From assembly GCA_011009095.1 (NCBI GenBank), contig VTPC01090429.1, positions 1 to 64,000 on the forward strand: a stretch of 64,000 bases of DNA, in the 5' to 3' direction. A program made the translations under genes and the position numbers. Position 1 is the first letter of the stretch, and each line of letters begins with the position of its first letter. This stretch comes from Ignelater luminosus (lineage: Eukaryota > Arthropoda > Insecta > Coleoptera > Elateridae). The notes under the pieces were generated by a model. The model saw only the letters and a list, made by a program, of their open reading frames with translations. It did not search any database and was not told the DNA's origin. Shown here in pieces: positions 35,399 through 47,139 of the stretch.

Positions 35399-38300
35399 AG
35401 TCGAAATGGCAGTGTTCTATGTATTAATGATTTGAATGCAGTTAATTTGTGAGTTTTATGATGACATAAGCTATTAACGTCTTAGACCTCAACATTAACA
35501 CCATATACAAAACGAATCTGAATTCTCTGTACACAGAGAACCAACACAAACAAATATTATTGTTCCAAATAATCTCACTCATTCTATTGTACTTTTGCTA
35601 TTTTAAATAAGTGGGGGTTGTTAGGAAAATTTCGTAATTAGCGAACTTTTTCTTACTAAGTTATTTATTTTTATAGGCAACAATATATCGTTTTCTTATT
35701 TTATATATTTTTTTCTGTAAGTGTGATATTCCTTTTTAAAAATTAAGTTCGACGTCTTCCCACAATATAAAAGCCTTTTGGTTTAATGCTCCTTGACATT
35801 TCTGTAATGTATGACTTGGGAACGTTGAATTTCTTTGATATTTCTTTATAAAATGCTTTCTTAAATATTAAATTAGAGATATATTTTGCCTCTAATTTTA
35901 TATTTTTCATTTTATTTATGCGATTTACAGGAATTCCAGACTCTTATTGTTTGGTTTTATTGCCCTTAAAACTATAAATCTGTCAACTTGTCTGACAAGA
36001 TTTATACTTCCTGTAATTACCGAGTGCAAGGTGCAAGTTTCTCGCTAAAGCACATCATTTCTGCACTATCCCTGCAATTATCTGTGGGTACAACCCTCTT
36101 GGGGAGGGGGGGGTAGAAGTGACATTTCTCGCTTGAAGACTTGAGGAGTTCTTCGCTTGCCGTATAAGTCAAAACACGCTTCTTCGTGTCTTCGCTTGTG
36201 GAACTTGGAAAATAAGAATCTTGCGAGCTATCATAAAGTAGTCGAGCGATAGGCTAATTTATAACAAGGTTGAGTTAAACCTGAATGTAATTCTCCCGAG
36301 TGGATTCTGTCTTTGCTAAATCATTTATGGACATTTTCCCGGAATAATCCGGAAGAGTTCTTTACCGTACCGTACCTAAAAGTTGTCGCCAACCGGCGCG
36401 GCAGAAAGTGCCAATAATTTCACAAGGAACTCTCAAACTACCATATTGTTATCTATTTTATAATATCGCAGTATTTTTACCGAGCTTGATACGAGATTTG
36501 TACTGCCTTACTCTACCTAGATATTTTTTAAGCCAATTAAAATATCTTGTTATCGAACGTATGAGGGAGACGTTCTATACTTGTAATATTTATGTAATGT
36601 CTGTGAATTAAAACTTGTGTAAAAGTGCCGTGAGGTTAGTGAACTTTGTGCTAACAGCTGGTTCTGCTCTCTGAAGGATAGTTCTGCTGTGGTAAATACC
36701 TTTTTACCTTTTGTTTAAAATTTTATGAAGAAGCATCATTGGCTCACACCATTTGCCAACAAATCTTCGCAATTACTTGTGAAATCTATATACATTTTTA
36801 TCGTCACGTCACCAACCGTCTGGAGAAGAGTAATCCGTTGTACAGGTTACTCACTCGTCGCTTCATACTGGTGAAAAACCTCAGAACACCAATTGACATT
36901 AGTGAAAAACTCGTCGAACCGTTCACTGTGATGAAAGGTCTATTAAGATTATTTGTGTAATAGACGTATATTGCTTGTCGAATTATAACATAATTATATT
37001 GTTTCGAAACCTGATATCTTTTATTTGTTTGCCTTCTTTTATGAACAATATTTATGAAATTAGTATTTATCTTTATCGTTTATATATATATTAAATGTTG
37101 TTAATATGTATTAACCTATTCCGATTTTTTATTGGGTTATGAGTATACTTATTAAGCCGTACAGGGAACAGCTGGCCTGGACTCCAGTGGCGTCGACGCT
37201 CTCATACAGAATCATTATCTTGAGTTTACCTTGTGAAAGTAAGTATCTAACTAGAGTGCAGTACGATCTCCATTTTATATATCTGTGTATTATTCGAACC
37301 TGTGGTTCGACCCTGGCTTACATCTCGCCATTTGACCTATATACGAAGATGAGTTGTGAAATCTTCTATTCGAAACTAGGACACCGACATTCTACTACAG
37401 CTGGCGCCTTCTCAATACCGAAACCCTAAGATTATTTTTTCATTTTTATTATTTATGGTTTGTTTTAAGTCTTCGACTGTATAAAGGTGGTATATCGATT
37501 TTATATATGTTTACTGTACCGATGGGTCACGCATCCCAGTGTTTCCCATAACCCATAGGGTGTTCATTCAGACATAGTACAATCTCGCAAATTATGCAAG
37601 TTACGTATGTTCCGATTGTTTTTTACACTAAGGGATACTCGCTCTAAGTTAAAGAAATTGTTTACACTTAGGTGTTAGTAGTTAATATATTTTATTCAAT
37701 TAAAACAAATAAAATGTGTTCCAGGAAATAATAATTTCCATGCTATCGTAAGTTGGATTTTAAGAGAAAGAATGCGTCCAGCACGTGACTGCTTTGGTGG
37801 GTAAACAAGGTACATAGCCATACAATGTTTTATAACTTATTATTTTTAATAAATTTGTAATTTCAAATTACTTTAAATTCTTTTTGAATTATATCAGACT
37901 GAATTAAATATTTTGTTGCATTGTAAATGGGTTTGTACGGTAAAAACTAACCTAAAAGATTTGTGTACCCACCACACACAGCACCACAACTGATTTGGAA
38001 ATGTCATGCGAACAAATTCTATTAGTGTAGTTGGAGGGAAAAAAAAGAAAGAAGAAGATATCTGTAATAGTTACTACACCAAGAATATCGATGAATTTCT
38101 TACCTTTGAATTTTATCGTTATTGTTCATGGTTTATAATAAACTTAATTAAATTTTGAAAATCACGTTGATATATTTATATTTCATAAGCTAAAACAATA
38201 CAATCAATATGAATCATTATCAAAAGAAAATCAATTTTCATGTAGTCATAATATCGAAAGTTATCTTCCGCGGATATGCATTTGGCCTCCAGGCAATCAG

Positions 38301-40499
38301 TAGGTATACGTTACCTTAGTCCTCAGTTTATTGCACCTCCTGACGTTCTTCCTCCAACGTAATACACATTCCATAATCGCTGGCATCAGAAATTTAAAGT
38401 ATGGTGTTTTTACCGAGGTTTGTGATTAATATTTAATTACGAAACATTTTAGAGGGTAACTTACTAGCTGTTGATGGGAATGGCTTTAAGAATATGCAAC
38501 TTAACTTTTAAATTAATGAGAAATATAAAATATCTTGTAGTTTCCAAGGTCCAACAAAGACATTAGTTGTACACGTTACATTTCTGAGAAAACAAGAACG
38601 CTATATTTCTATAAAAAAAGCAGGACAAAATATTCCGTAATAAAGGGTCATATGTAAGCAAACTATTCCTTCCATTTGCACTTGTCGGGACTTTGCTTAC
38701 GTCAAGCTCTGATCAATGTATCAACTGCGTCTTTTCTATTTTTTTCTATTAGCTGTGGGGATCGACACTAACAATTAGTGGTGGGAGAAGGGATTCTTAA
38801 ACGTAAAATAATAGAAAATTGACAAAAGGTTGAATAAAAACTTTAATTTTATGCCAATTTCACTTTCTTTTTTTCTTCGAAATGAACCACTACTTTTTAT
38901 TTTTGTCCATTGTATTGCAGCGTTGACAATTTTACAAAACTGTTGATTACCAAAAGTTAAAAGACACTGAAACCAATACCTACTTATAGTGTATAGGTTT
39001 TATTATTTACTTCAGATTTGTTTAAGAATACTTAGCAAAATAATTTTGCAGCTGTCTTTTATTGAAAATTACCTTTTCAGGTGGTTACCACTCATTGTTC
39101 ACATTAATTTGATAACTTATACTTGTTTACAAATATCACCTGTTTTTATTTCATGTTTACTTCATTTCATTGTATGCAAGTTATAGTGCAACAACTTGCA
39201 TAATGCAGAATCCTGTATGTAATATTATACGCATACACTTAGTTAGCATTTTTTTTATCTTTTAACATAATGTTTTATGATATTTAGTCTGTAAATGAAA
39301 TTCGAATGATTAACACCAATAAAGAATTAAAAGTGAATATTTTAATTCAGAGTTTTTTGAGAAAGTAGTTTTTAAAAACCACCAACGGCACTTAAAAGCT
39401 ATAATTTGCATTAGTTTTGATAATTTAACTGTGCTTATAAATATCACTTGTTTTAATATTATGTATAGTATTTACCATGTTTCTTTGTTTACATTTTACT
39501 TTTATACATAATTTGAATTTATTTACATTTGACCACTGTTTTTATATTTGATGTTTAACTTGTTTTATTGTCTATAAATACTTGACTCGTATGCATAACT
39601 GCAATTTGTTTATTTATATGTGACTATGTGTCAAATGGTTTCATATTTTCACATGATTCAACATTATAGATGAATGAAAAGTTTATTCTTAATATCATAT
39701 TTCTTTATTACTTGTTTGAAGGTTTAGATTTATTTATTTAAGAAATTTCACAATTTTATTCATATTCATATTAGATAAACCTTCCTTTAAACGTCTTTTG
39801 TAGTGGGAGGTCAGATATTGCTCACTTTTTCCATAGAATCTACAAGATTTTCTTTATAATATAAAGATTCCTAACTTATTTTAAATTTATTTTCTTTTTA
39901 CTTTATTTATTAGCTAAATAAATTTTATACATAAACAAATACAAAATCCAAATTATTTGTTTTACAGTTTTCGTTGTTTTGTGTTCTAATGTTCAGCTGT
40001 TATTAGAATTCCCTCACTTATAAAATAAATTCCGACTAATGATTTACTTAGTTAATTTAGTCAGTACCTATACATAGATAAAGAACAGGTTACTGCAATT
40101 GAAATGGATGGACAAGAACCTGTATAATAGAGTATTAGGGGTATTTGCCTGAAAAAGTTGGCCAAAACTATTTTTTGAAATAAAATGGTTTAAAGCAGCG
40201 TTGTGTACTATATTAGGATACAGACATGAATTTGGAATACGTTTTAATAAATAGATTGTCAATGTTAATTTCCAAAAAACGTATATTTCTAACAACGATT
40301 GAACAATGCACTTATTTCGTCACCCCAGAAATATTTTGTTCTAAATCCCCCAAATATGAATTCGAGAAAATCAATGTTTTGTGTTAATCATAAAATATTA
40401 TGATCTAACTATTTTTAATAACCATAGCAATATTGCTATCTATTACATTTAGAATTACAAAATGGCATTAATAACGCATTAAGTTAATATAATTTGGAG
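35399..40499. other. 5 kb without recognisable genes
   Basis: Several patches have more balanced composition (about 36040-36420, 36600-36960 and 37140-37430) and short open frames, but none shows a domain I recognise. They could be remnants of TE gag-like or untranslated regions. A minus-strand frame at 40068-40295 (75 codons) is also unassigned. The rest is AT-rich. Confidence 0.5.
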
Positions 40500-40519
40500 T
40501 TAAATTGAAATAAATTTTT

Positions 40520-40600
40520 GGATATAGAACATTTTTTCAATTTTCCAGAATCTAGCAAAATTTACGTGGATATAGACTACTGTTCAAGGATGTGGGATAG
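40520..40600. repeat. GGATATAGAACA-type dispersed repeat, copy near the Gypsy 3' side
   Basis: GGATATAGAACATTTT at 40520-40535 and a related GTGGATATAGAC near 40568 match a pair of similar blocks at 44997-45071 (GGATATAGAACATTTTAT and CTGGATATAGAACAAG). In both places the motif recurs about 50-65 bp apart, with CCAGAA or CTGAA-like text between. The two sites flank the Gypsy remnant and the protein-family remnant at 44 kb, so both may be pieces of one older repeat. Confidence 0.4.
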
Positions 40601-40804
40601 GATAAAACTTAACATAATTTAAATAACATTATTATGCAATTAAAGAAATGTTTTTATTGAAAAAATATAAAACCAAAATGTTTAAAAGAAGAAAATAAAC
40701 TAATAATTGTAGTTTTATTAAGTAAAAATTTCGGAAATCTTTATTTTTTTCTATTTCGTTTTAGGTCAGACTGCTTTATCTTAATTTTCTTTAAATTGTT
40801 TTTG

Positions 40805-41512
40805 TCAATTTCCTTTAGACGATGTTTTTCTTCGGTTTTTCTTATATCGGATTCTCGAGTTTTTGAAAAAGAAACAATGCATTGTTTTCTGACACTTCTG
40901 GGAGGATGTTGCGGGATTATAACTGCAAACCAATACTTCCACAGCGGCGTCCTGAAATATTACTTCCAACATATTTCGCACGGTACGCCAATCCAGCTGG
41001 TCTATACCACATCCAATTTTCGGCATAGCTAATTTCTTCACCCCGTGCGCTTGGAGCTGTATCTTCAAGTTGTAAAGAGCCTTCCACAAAGCCTCATACT
41101 GCGGCTTCTCCAATGAACGAGGTTTCGTGACCAGATAATAAAGAAATCGTCTCTGGTCTTGTAGATAGCAGGTTTTGCCTACCTCGGGGTGTTGTAAAGA
41201 TACTTCTCTCGTGCGACCAAACTTGAACTTGAAGTCGACAGCTATACCTCGGGACATCTTCAAATCTTTCGCCACGCAGTGAGCTAGAGAGTATTCTTCC
41301 GGAACTTCAAACAGGTTTTTTTGTTGTTCATGAACAACACCAAAACGAGTTTTCCTACCATTTGAGTAAAAAGTCATAAAGTTAGTAAACCAGGGTCTCT
41401 GATCTTCAATCGCTACAACCGCTGCGGGTTGTATTTCGGCCTCTGGTTCTTCTATATCGACTTCATTTCCGTCTGCATACGGGGCCAACCGGTTGGTGTG
41501 CACAACCATCAT
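40805..41512 (-). CDS. OARD1-like macro domain in frame with the Gypsy pol C-terminus
   Basis: The 235-codon open frame opens with the end of a Gypsy integrase (VVHTNRLAPYA, residues 3-13). An acidic linker follows (about 15-40), then a macro domain at about 60-198. The N-terminal ligand loop reads SLAHCVAKDLKMSRGIAVDF (75-94). YLVTKPR holds K130 and PKIGCGIDQLDW holds D171; these align with the catalytic Lys and Asp of OARD1/TARG1-type ADP-ribose glycohydrolases, which remove ADP-ribose from acidic residues. A basic Lys/Arg tail ends the frame. It has no start codon of its own context and the upstream pol is broken, so the copy is probably not expressed alone. The domain frame itself has no lesion. 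Confidence 0.85.
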   Translation of the reverse strand: MMVVHTNRLAPYADGNEVDIEEPEAEIQPAAVVAIEDQRPWFTNFMTFYSNGRKTRFGVVHEQQKNLFEVPEEYSLAHCVAKDLKMSRGIAVDFKFKFGRTREVSLQHPEVGKTCYLQDQRRFLYYLVTKPRSLEKPQYEALWKALYNLKIQLQAHGVKKLAMPKIGCGIDQLDWRTVRNMLEVIFQDAAVEVLVCSYNPATSSQKCQKTMHCFFFKNSRIRYKKNRRKTSSKGN

Positions 41513-42722
41513 TTTCCCCTTGGTGGTTTTCTGATACGGTATATCAGGTCATTTATTCGTTTAATGACCTTGTAGGGCCCTTCCCATGCTCTTTGCAGCT
41601 TTGGAGATAAGCCTCTTTGGCCAGTTGTTTCTTGTACAGCCGAGCGGTTTGCCATTAGAAACAAATGCAGGACACCTTCTTCGACAAGTACTTCCCCATC
41701 GTTCTATTCATTCTTTCCACTAATCTATCCGACTGCGGGTGCAACGGTGTGATTTTGGTTTTTCTGATACCCAATGATTGGTAAAACTTTTGGAATAGTG
41801 CCGACTCGAAGTTCCTGCCCTGGTCGGAATGCAACTCCAGTGGGACACCAAAACGGCTAAAGAGTTCTTTTACCAACACCTCAGCAACCGTAGCCGCTTC
41901 TTGGTTTGGTAGGGCGTATGCCTCTGTCCATTTACTGAAATAGTCCATTGTCACCAAAATATATTTATTTCCTGCGTCCGTCTCTGGGAATGGACCCGCA
42001 ATGTCTAGGGCAGTTTTTTCAAATGGACTACCGACGTTATACTGTCGCATCGGGGCCTTCTTCCTACCAAGTGGCCCATTACCGGTTGCACAAACTTCGC
42101 ACCGTATGCACCATTCTCTGACGTCTTCCTTGCAGTTCATCCAATAAAACCGTTCCCGAATCTTCGCCAGTGTTTTCTTCACTCCCAGATGGCCTCCCGA
42201 TGGCACATCATGTAATTGTCGCAACACTTTAGGAACCCTATTCTTGGGAATCACTAACTGCATTCTTATTTCAGTTCCTTCTTCGTTTTCTAAAACTCTC
42301 TTTAGGAGACCATCTTGGACATTCAGTGAGTCGCACTGTGCCCAATATGCTTTCACAATCAAGCCGTATCGGGCTATTTCTTCCCAAACTGGTCTGCGAT
42401 CCGCTGTCTTCCACTCCAATACTAATCGTAAGTCAGGATCGCTTTCTTGGTCTTTCTGAAGTTCTGCGGGCTCCCAATGGTCATCAACGACTGTGGTACG
42501 TCGTACTTGATGTTCACCATGCTTATTTTCGATTCGTGAGCAGTGTTTGCAATCGTCGGGGCATGGTCTTCTAGATAAAGCGTCAGCGTTGCGATGGCTA
42601 CGCCCCGCTCGATGTTCGGTCTCGAAATCATATTCTTGGAGCATTTCGAGCCATCTTGCTACTTGACCTTTAGGATTTTTAAACTTCAGCAGCCATTGGA
42701 GTGCAGAATGATCGGTTCTCAA
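41513..42722 (-). pseudogene. Ty3/Gypsy RNase H end and integrase
   Basis: A 355-codon open stretch (42722 to 41655) covers the RNase H C-terminus (RTDHSALQWLLKF, NADALSRR). The integrase HHCC zinc finger follows (H171, H178, C205, C208), then the DD35E core: D240 in ALDIAGPFP, D300 in HSDQGRNFES and E336 in RLVERMNR. After about 41660 the frame shifts, about 40 residues of the usual integrase C-terminal domain are missing, and a last one-base loss near 41515 separates it from the macro-domain frame. The catalytic residues are intact, so decay here is limited to the 3' third. Confidence 0.93.
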
Positions 42723-43534
42723 CAGAAAGTCTCGGCCATAGAGGTACTTATGGAAATGCTCAATGGCCGTGACGACTGCAAGCAGTTCTCTACGGGTTAC
42801 ACAGTAATATAATAACCGATGACCTTCTCTTATCCCTCTTGAACTTGGGACAGGACGGCGCCTATTCCGACATTGCTAGCATCCGTGTCCAGCACAAATC
42901 GCTCGTTTGGTCTGGGGTAGCTTAAGATCGGAGCTGTCACTAAAGTTCGTTTAAGATCGTTAAAGACTCGTTCACAATCGGCGTCCCATTGAAAATCTCT
43001 GTCTTCCTCTGTCAATCTTATCAAAGGTTTCGCAATATCTGCAAACCCACGGACGAATCGCCGGTAGTAAGTACACAAACCCAGAAAACTTCGAAGCTCG
43101 TGTTTATCTTTTAGGTGGGGCCATTCTTGGACCGCACGAATCTTATCAGGATCAGCCGCTACTCCATCTTCGGATACCAAGTGACCAAGATATCTGACCT
43201 CTTTCTGGAACAGATTGCACTTCTTCGAACTCAACTGCAGATTTGCTCCACGTAATCTCAGAAACACATCTTCCAAGTTTTTCACGTGTTCCTCAAACGT
43301 TCGACCAATCACAATAATATTGTCGAGGTTAACTAAACAGGTCTTCCAAGACATACCTCTCAGGATCAACTCCATCAATCGTTCAAACGTTGCTGGAGCG
43401 TTACACAGACCAAATGGCATAACTGTAAACTGCCACAGACCAGAACCAATAGTAAAGGCAGTCTTCTCTCGATGTTGTGGTTCCATTCCAACCTGCCAAT
43501 ACCCACTCTTCATATCCAGGGTGGAAAACCACTT
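42723..43534 (-). pseudogene. Ty3/Gypsy reverse transcriptase, active-site variant
   Basis: From the WFSTLDMKSGYWQV block (43534 down) the frame runs through MPFGLCNAPATFERLM, the palm active site and the FLGLCTYYRRFV thumb, into RNase H (VLDTDASNVGIGAVL), ending at 42830. The family's YLDDIIV active site reads NLDNIIV here, losing one of the two catalytic aspartates. A deletion near 42830 removes the mid RNase H before RRELLAVVTAIEHFH resumes. Everything upstream of the RT fingers (gag, protease) is absent because an LTR abuts directly at 43534. Confidence 0.92.
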
Positions 43535-43859
43535 GGAATTTATTACAATTTATTTCCAGTATTTATTTACACTAAATTATTTATTTATTTATGTACAGAA
43601 GAATCTATTTATCACTAGTTAACATTTATTTCGTTCGTAACTACTAGCTGATTGACTGTAGAACTGCCTTCTGTTCGGTCAACGCCGCCTTATATTCGTT
43701 TCCGCGTGGTTCTTGATAAGCCCAGAAAGTTCGCGTTCCTTCCGGAACATTCGACGGTGGAATAGTCTTAATAGTTCGAGATTTCTCCGGCACATTCGAC
43801 CAGCTTGTTCGAGACTGTTCGGGACTTTTTCTAGAATATTCTAGGGGTGGCGGGTTACA
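43534..43859 (-). repeat. Gypsy LTR directly abutting truncated pol
   Basis: On the minus strand it begins TGTAACCCGCCACCCC and ends ATTCCA. A TATA box (TATAAGG, 43694-43688) sits before the likely start site. Several AATAAA signals (43540-43600) lie near the 3' end, as expected for U3-R-U5. The first 203 nt match 46280-46078. It joins RT sequence without gag or protease, so an internal deletion or recombination joined it to pol. The 3' boundary is inferred from where RT similarity starts. Confidence 0.7.
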
Positions 43860-44039
43860 ATACTTTTGACACTAGTATAGGGAATACTTTTGTAGTCAAT
43901 TGATTTCGAAGTTACCCGAAAATCAAGGTAATGTTCTCTTTTCATTTGAATTATGATGATTATTTATTATTTATTATCATGAGTCTTTCTTTTTCATTAA
44001 GATTTCTTATTAATGTTTTAAAAAGTTTATTTTTATCAC

Positions 44040-44880
44040 AGAGATATTTTTTGAATTTTTGAAGTGCAATGAAATTCATTGTTAAAGATCTCTGTGTATA
44101 AATGATACTTTACAGGATTTTCCGTTGTTTCCCTGTATAGATCGTACATTTTTCGGATGTTCAATGCAGCTTCTAAGTACTTCTTTTGTGTTTTCTTCCG
44201 CCAGTAATGTGTATCTACTGCTAGGAATGATTCTATATGTAGCCTAACAGCATCCTTCTCTTCCTGTGGTATGACGTTTTCCTGGTTTTGCCATGTTTTA
44301 TAGCCAGAGTAACTTCAATTTTATAGTCTTGTCTTGTTTTAAAGAAAAAAATAAATCCAAAGTATTAAGAAAATACTCTTGGCAAACACGCAATTCTACA
44401 CCATTCACTACGAAGAAATAACTGTATGAATAGGATTTTTTGCTAACTTCTTCATTCGTTCTTTTTCTCGCTGCCAAATATCTTTTTACACTCGACGTTC
44501 TTCATCTGTAATTTTTGTTTCACAGTTGAAAACACATTTTTTGAGTGACAGGTTTTTAACTTAGCAGATCTTGCTTGTTGTGCATTTCCTTTTCTATCTA
44601 CATAAACTCCACCTTTTTATCTTTTAGACTTTCGAATGTTTTGTTTCTAATTTTGTTTATTTCGCTTTCTTTTTTTGGTTTTGGTAGACTCCTTTTGGTG
44701 TACTATTTGCTTTTTCTTGTTAATTTGACCAACTTGTTTATTCTGAACATTCTCAGTCTGCTCTGTGTTTTTAATCTTTTCACTCAGTTGAATTTGGCCA
44801 ATTTGTTCGCTAGTACAAATAGCCACTTGCACAATTTTCTCAGGATGGATATAATTCAAAATAACTCCTTTACTTCATGC
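44040..44880 (-). pseudogene. remnant of an unnamed insect protein family
   Basis: Pieces in changing frames resemble a protein type common in insect genomes. They are a Lys/Gln-rich N-terminus (44859-44650), a CHSK...VFNCETKITDEERR block (about 44475-44560), SYFFVVNGVELRVCQEYFLNTL (44355-44425), and a long clean frame from about 44296 to 44065 that includes EEKDAVRLHIESFLAVDTHY, LNIRKMYDLYRET and YTEIFNNEFHCTS. A KYLCDK end follows, where the family normally continues into a Cys-rich or DDE-like half; here it stops short of the Gypsy LTR. I cannot give the family a name or function; it may be transposon-derived. Several frameshifts make it a pseudogene. Confidence 0.55.
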
Positions 44881-44996
44881 ATAATGATGTACAACATTGT
44901 TGTTCTATATTCTAATGCGTAAGGACTTAGCACAAGATAAACCTAGTCAAACTTGAAGTATGTGATAATAATTGTGACAAGTAATTAGCTTTTAAG

Positions 44997-45071
44997 GGAT
45001 ATAGAACATTTTATTTCCTGAAAACTTTCTTCTGAATCAAAATAACTCTCTAAGCTTCTGGATATAGAACA
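44997..45071. repeat. GGATATAGAACA-type dispersed repeat, second site
   Basis: Two copies of GGATATAGAACA (44997 and 45060) lie 63 bp apart, matching the arrangement at 40520. On the minus strand they lie just upstream of the 44-kb protein remnant and may be part of its degraded N-terminal coding region. Confidence 0.4.
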
Positions 45072-45099
45072 AGTGATTTTTTACAATGAAAACGTTTAA

Positions 45100-46077
45100 G
45101 ATAATTTTGAGGGAGGATTTATATATCAGTAAAGTATATTGTTTGTTATTATTTTCAATCAGAAGGTGATAACCAAAGTTCTCCATCCGATGATTCCTCG
45201 GTCTCAATTATCGACTCTTCTTCATGGGAAACATCAACCATTGATTGTATTAGCTCAGCAGTAAGAAGCATTTTAAGAGCTTCTTTGAGAAATGGCTTTG
45301 TTACTTCTCTTGGTACATGCCGCATACCTGTCTGAAGAGGGTCAGAGCTTAGCAACAATCTGTTTATAATCTCAAGGTTACACTACTCTCCGCTGAACTT
45401 CCTGGCATAATTTTGACGATACAAACGAAAACGTTGTAACGGTCTTTTGTCGTTATCATCCCGTCACATGGTAAATCTTACGGTATATCATCATCCTTCC
45501 TTGTAAGACACCGTGTAGATACAAAAGTTTCTTTTACAATTGATTTACGCTTTCGAATTCTGGGGGACACAGACAGAAAGAATCGAGACGTGAGAGTGGA
45601 AGTGTTTTCCTGCATTTGTTCTTTAGCTAGGGCGATTTTTCTCGTTCGAGACTGAAAACCCTTTTTTATCAAAGGGGTAAGTTAACTTTTCTTTTTTTAC
45701 ATCCCTTGCGTCTTCGTTACTAATGGTTAATCCTTGTCCCACAGTTGTTTTTTATTTTTTATTGGATCCCACGGATCTAGTGGCAAAAGTCACAATCGAG
45801 TCTTCTTGCGTGCCTCTCCGGAAGCCTTGTTGTTGCACCTGTATTCTGCCAGTAGCTGGACGGCGAAGAATGATTGATGTCGACATTGGTGTGCGAGAGC
45901 GACGGATGCTGGATTCCAATCTTACAGTGGACGATTGAACTAATCTACGGTTCCAATTTACGCTAATATTTAATTCTGTTAAATTAATTTATTTTGTTAA
46001 TTAAACCTTTGCTTACTAAAATTTAGAGTGACCTGTTCAGGTTTAATAAGGATCTTAATCTTTTATTAGTTATCTAC
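45100..46077. other. unassigned segment between two Gypsy LTR-like blocks
   Basis: Two minus-strand open stretches have fairly balanced composition: 45358-45155 (acidic end, EESIIETEESSDGE) and 45672-45478 (basic, RIRKRKSIVKE). Neither shows a domain I recognise. They could be host exon pieces or gag-like debris. 45960-46077 is AT-rich and may be the R/U5 part of the adjacent LTR. Confidence 0.4.
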
Positions 46078-46280
46078 TGTAGAACTTCCCTTGGCTCGAT
46101 CAACGCAGCCTTATATTTGTTTCCGCGTAGTTCTTGATGAGCCCAGAAAGTTCGCGCTCTTTCTCGAACATTCGACGGTGGAAAACTCTGGATAGTTCGA
46201 GATTTCTCCGGCACATTCGACCAGCTTGTTCGAGACTATTTGGGACTTTCTCTAGTATATTCGAGGGGTAGCGCGTTACA
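46078..46280 (-). repeat. second Gypsy LTR U3-like copy
   Basis: 203 nt align without net length change to 43657-43859, sharing AGTTCGAGATTTCTCCGGCA and CATTCGACCAGCTTGTTCGA. On the minus strand it starts TGTAACGCGCTACCCC and contains the same TATA position. The sequence downstream (below 46078) does not match the first LTR's R/U5 region, so it is either a diverged relative or a truncated copy. Confidence 0.75.
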
Positions 46281-46465
46281 ATATTATTCGAAAGCCTTTT
46301 CGAAGCGCTTTCCAATACCACTAAGTGCAGGTTTTTGTCTTTATTGAAACCAAACATATGACCGTCTAAAGTTGGAAGTTTAAGATGCTGTAACTCTGAA
46401 TCAGACATCAAAAAAGTTTTTGAATCTCTTTTTGCATCACTCGAAAACCTTAAACAGCATGTCAA
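46281..46465 (-). pseudogene. coding fragment cut by the LTR, family unknown
   Basis: An open frame from 46465 runs directly into the LTR-like block at 46280 and continues by chance to 46100. The part outside the LTR (about 62 codons, including SDSELQHLKLPTLDGHMFGF) has protein-like composition, but I do not recognise it. A host or TE exon fragment interrupted by LTR insertion is the simplest reading. Confidence 0.35.
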
Positions 46466-46524
46466 ATTTAAAAAAAAAATCGCAGATAGTCGAGGGTTCC
46501 CTGCATTGATTGGTTAAATTGCTA

Positions 46525-46667
46525 TGGAATATCCCCATAAAAGCAAAACAAGGAAAACGGTTATGATCGATGGTGTTAGAAACTATAATGAGTTACCGGT
46601 TAGTATTAGGAGTTTAGCTTTAAAGAGATTTAAGGCTGAATTAATAAAATATTTAATAGCATGTTAG
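46525..46667 (+). pseudogene. C-terminal end of a non-LTR reverse transcriptase
   Basis: An open stretch ending at TAG 46665-46667 contains DGVRNYNELPVSIRS and FKAELIKYLI. This has the form of the last residues of Jockey-type ORF2 proteins (YNxLPxxI ... FKxxLKxYL). Nothing of the upstream RT is adjacent, so this is a 3'-end fragment. Confidence 0.55.
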
Positions 46668-47139
46668 ATAGTTGTGTTCCTAAATAGATTATAAATTATT
46701 GTCAATAGTGCAATAACTTATAAAGACCTACTATTATTATTAAGACTGAGTAGGTGCAGCAAGGATAATATGATTCAAGGTGATGTAGTCGTAGCAGTTG
46801 TAGTATTATAATTAGATCAGAGGTACCAGTGCACAATATAAGTAATAATTAAATTTAGAAAGTATTCATAACTGATTATTATTTCCCATTTTTTAGTGAG
46901 GAATAAAGTAACAAAAGATTTCCTTTAAATTTTATTTGTATTTATGTGTTCCTAAGACTGTAATTTATTGTTAAAGTGGAAGGCAGGTTAAACTTGGAAG
47001 TTGGAATATTTTATTATAGCTAAAATTCAATTAATAGGGTACTCGAGTCAACACGTAGCGTTAGACCTGACGTTGTTTGTTATGCGATAACGCGCGTACT
47101 AGCGTGGAATGAGTACGGTTTCATAAAAAAGGAAAATTA

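Noticed and set aside
37395-37415. TGGCGCC as a possible LTR-retrotransposon primer-binding site after a CTACA end
   Set aside because: No matching LTR pair or coding region in the same orientation nearby; the 7-nt match is not enough.
836-43513. Nearly all TE genes on the minus strand as evidence of a directional cluster
   Set aside because: Elements are unrelated and inserted at different times, and several others are on the plus strand; no mechanism is needed.
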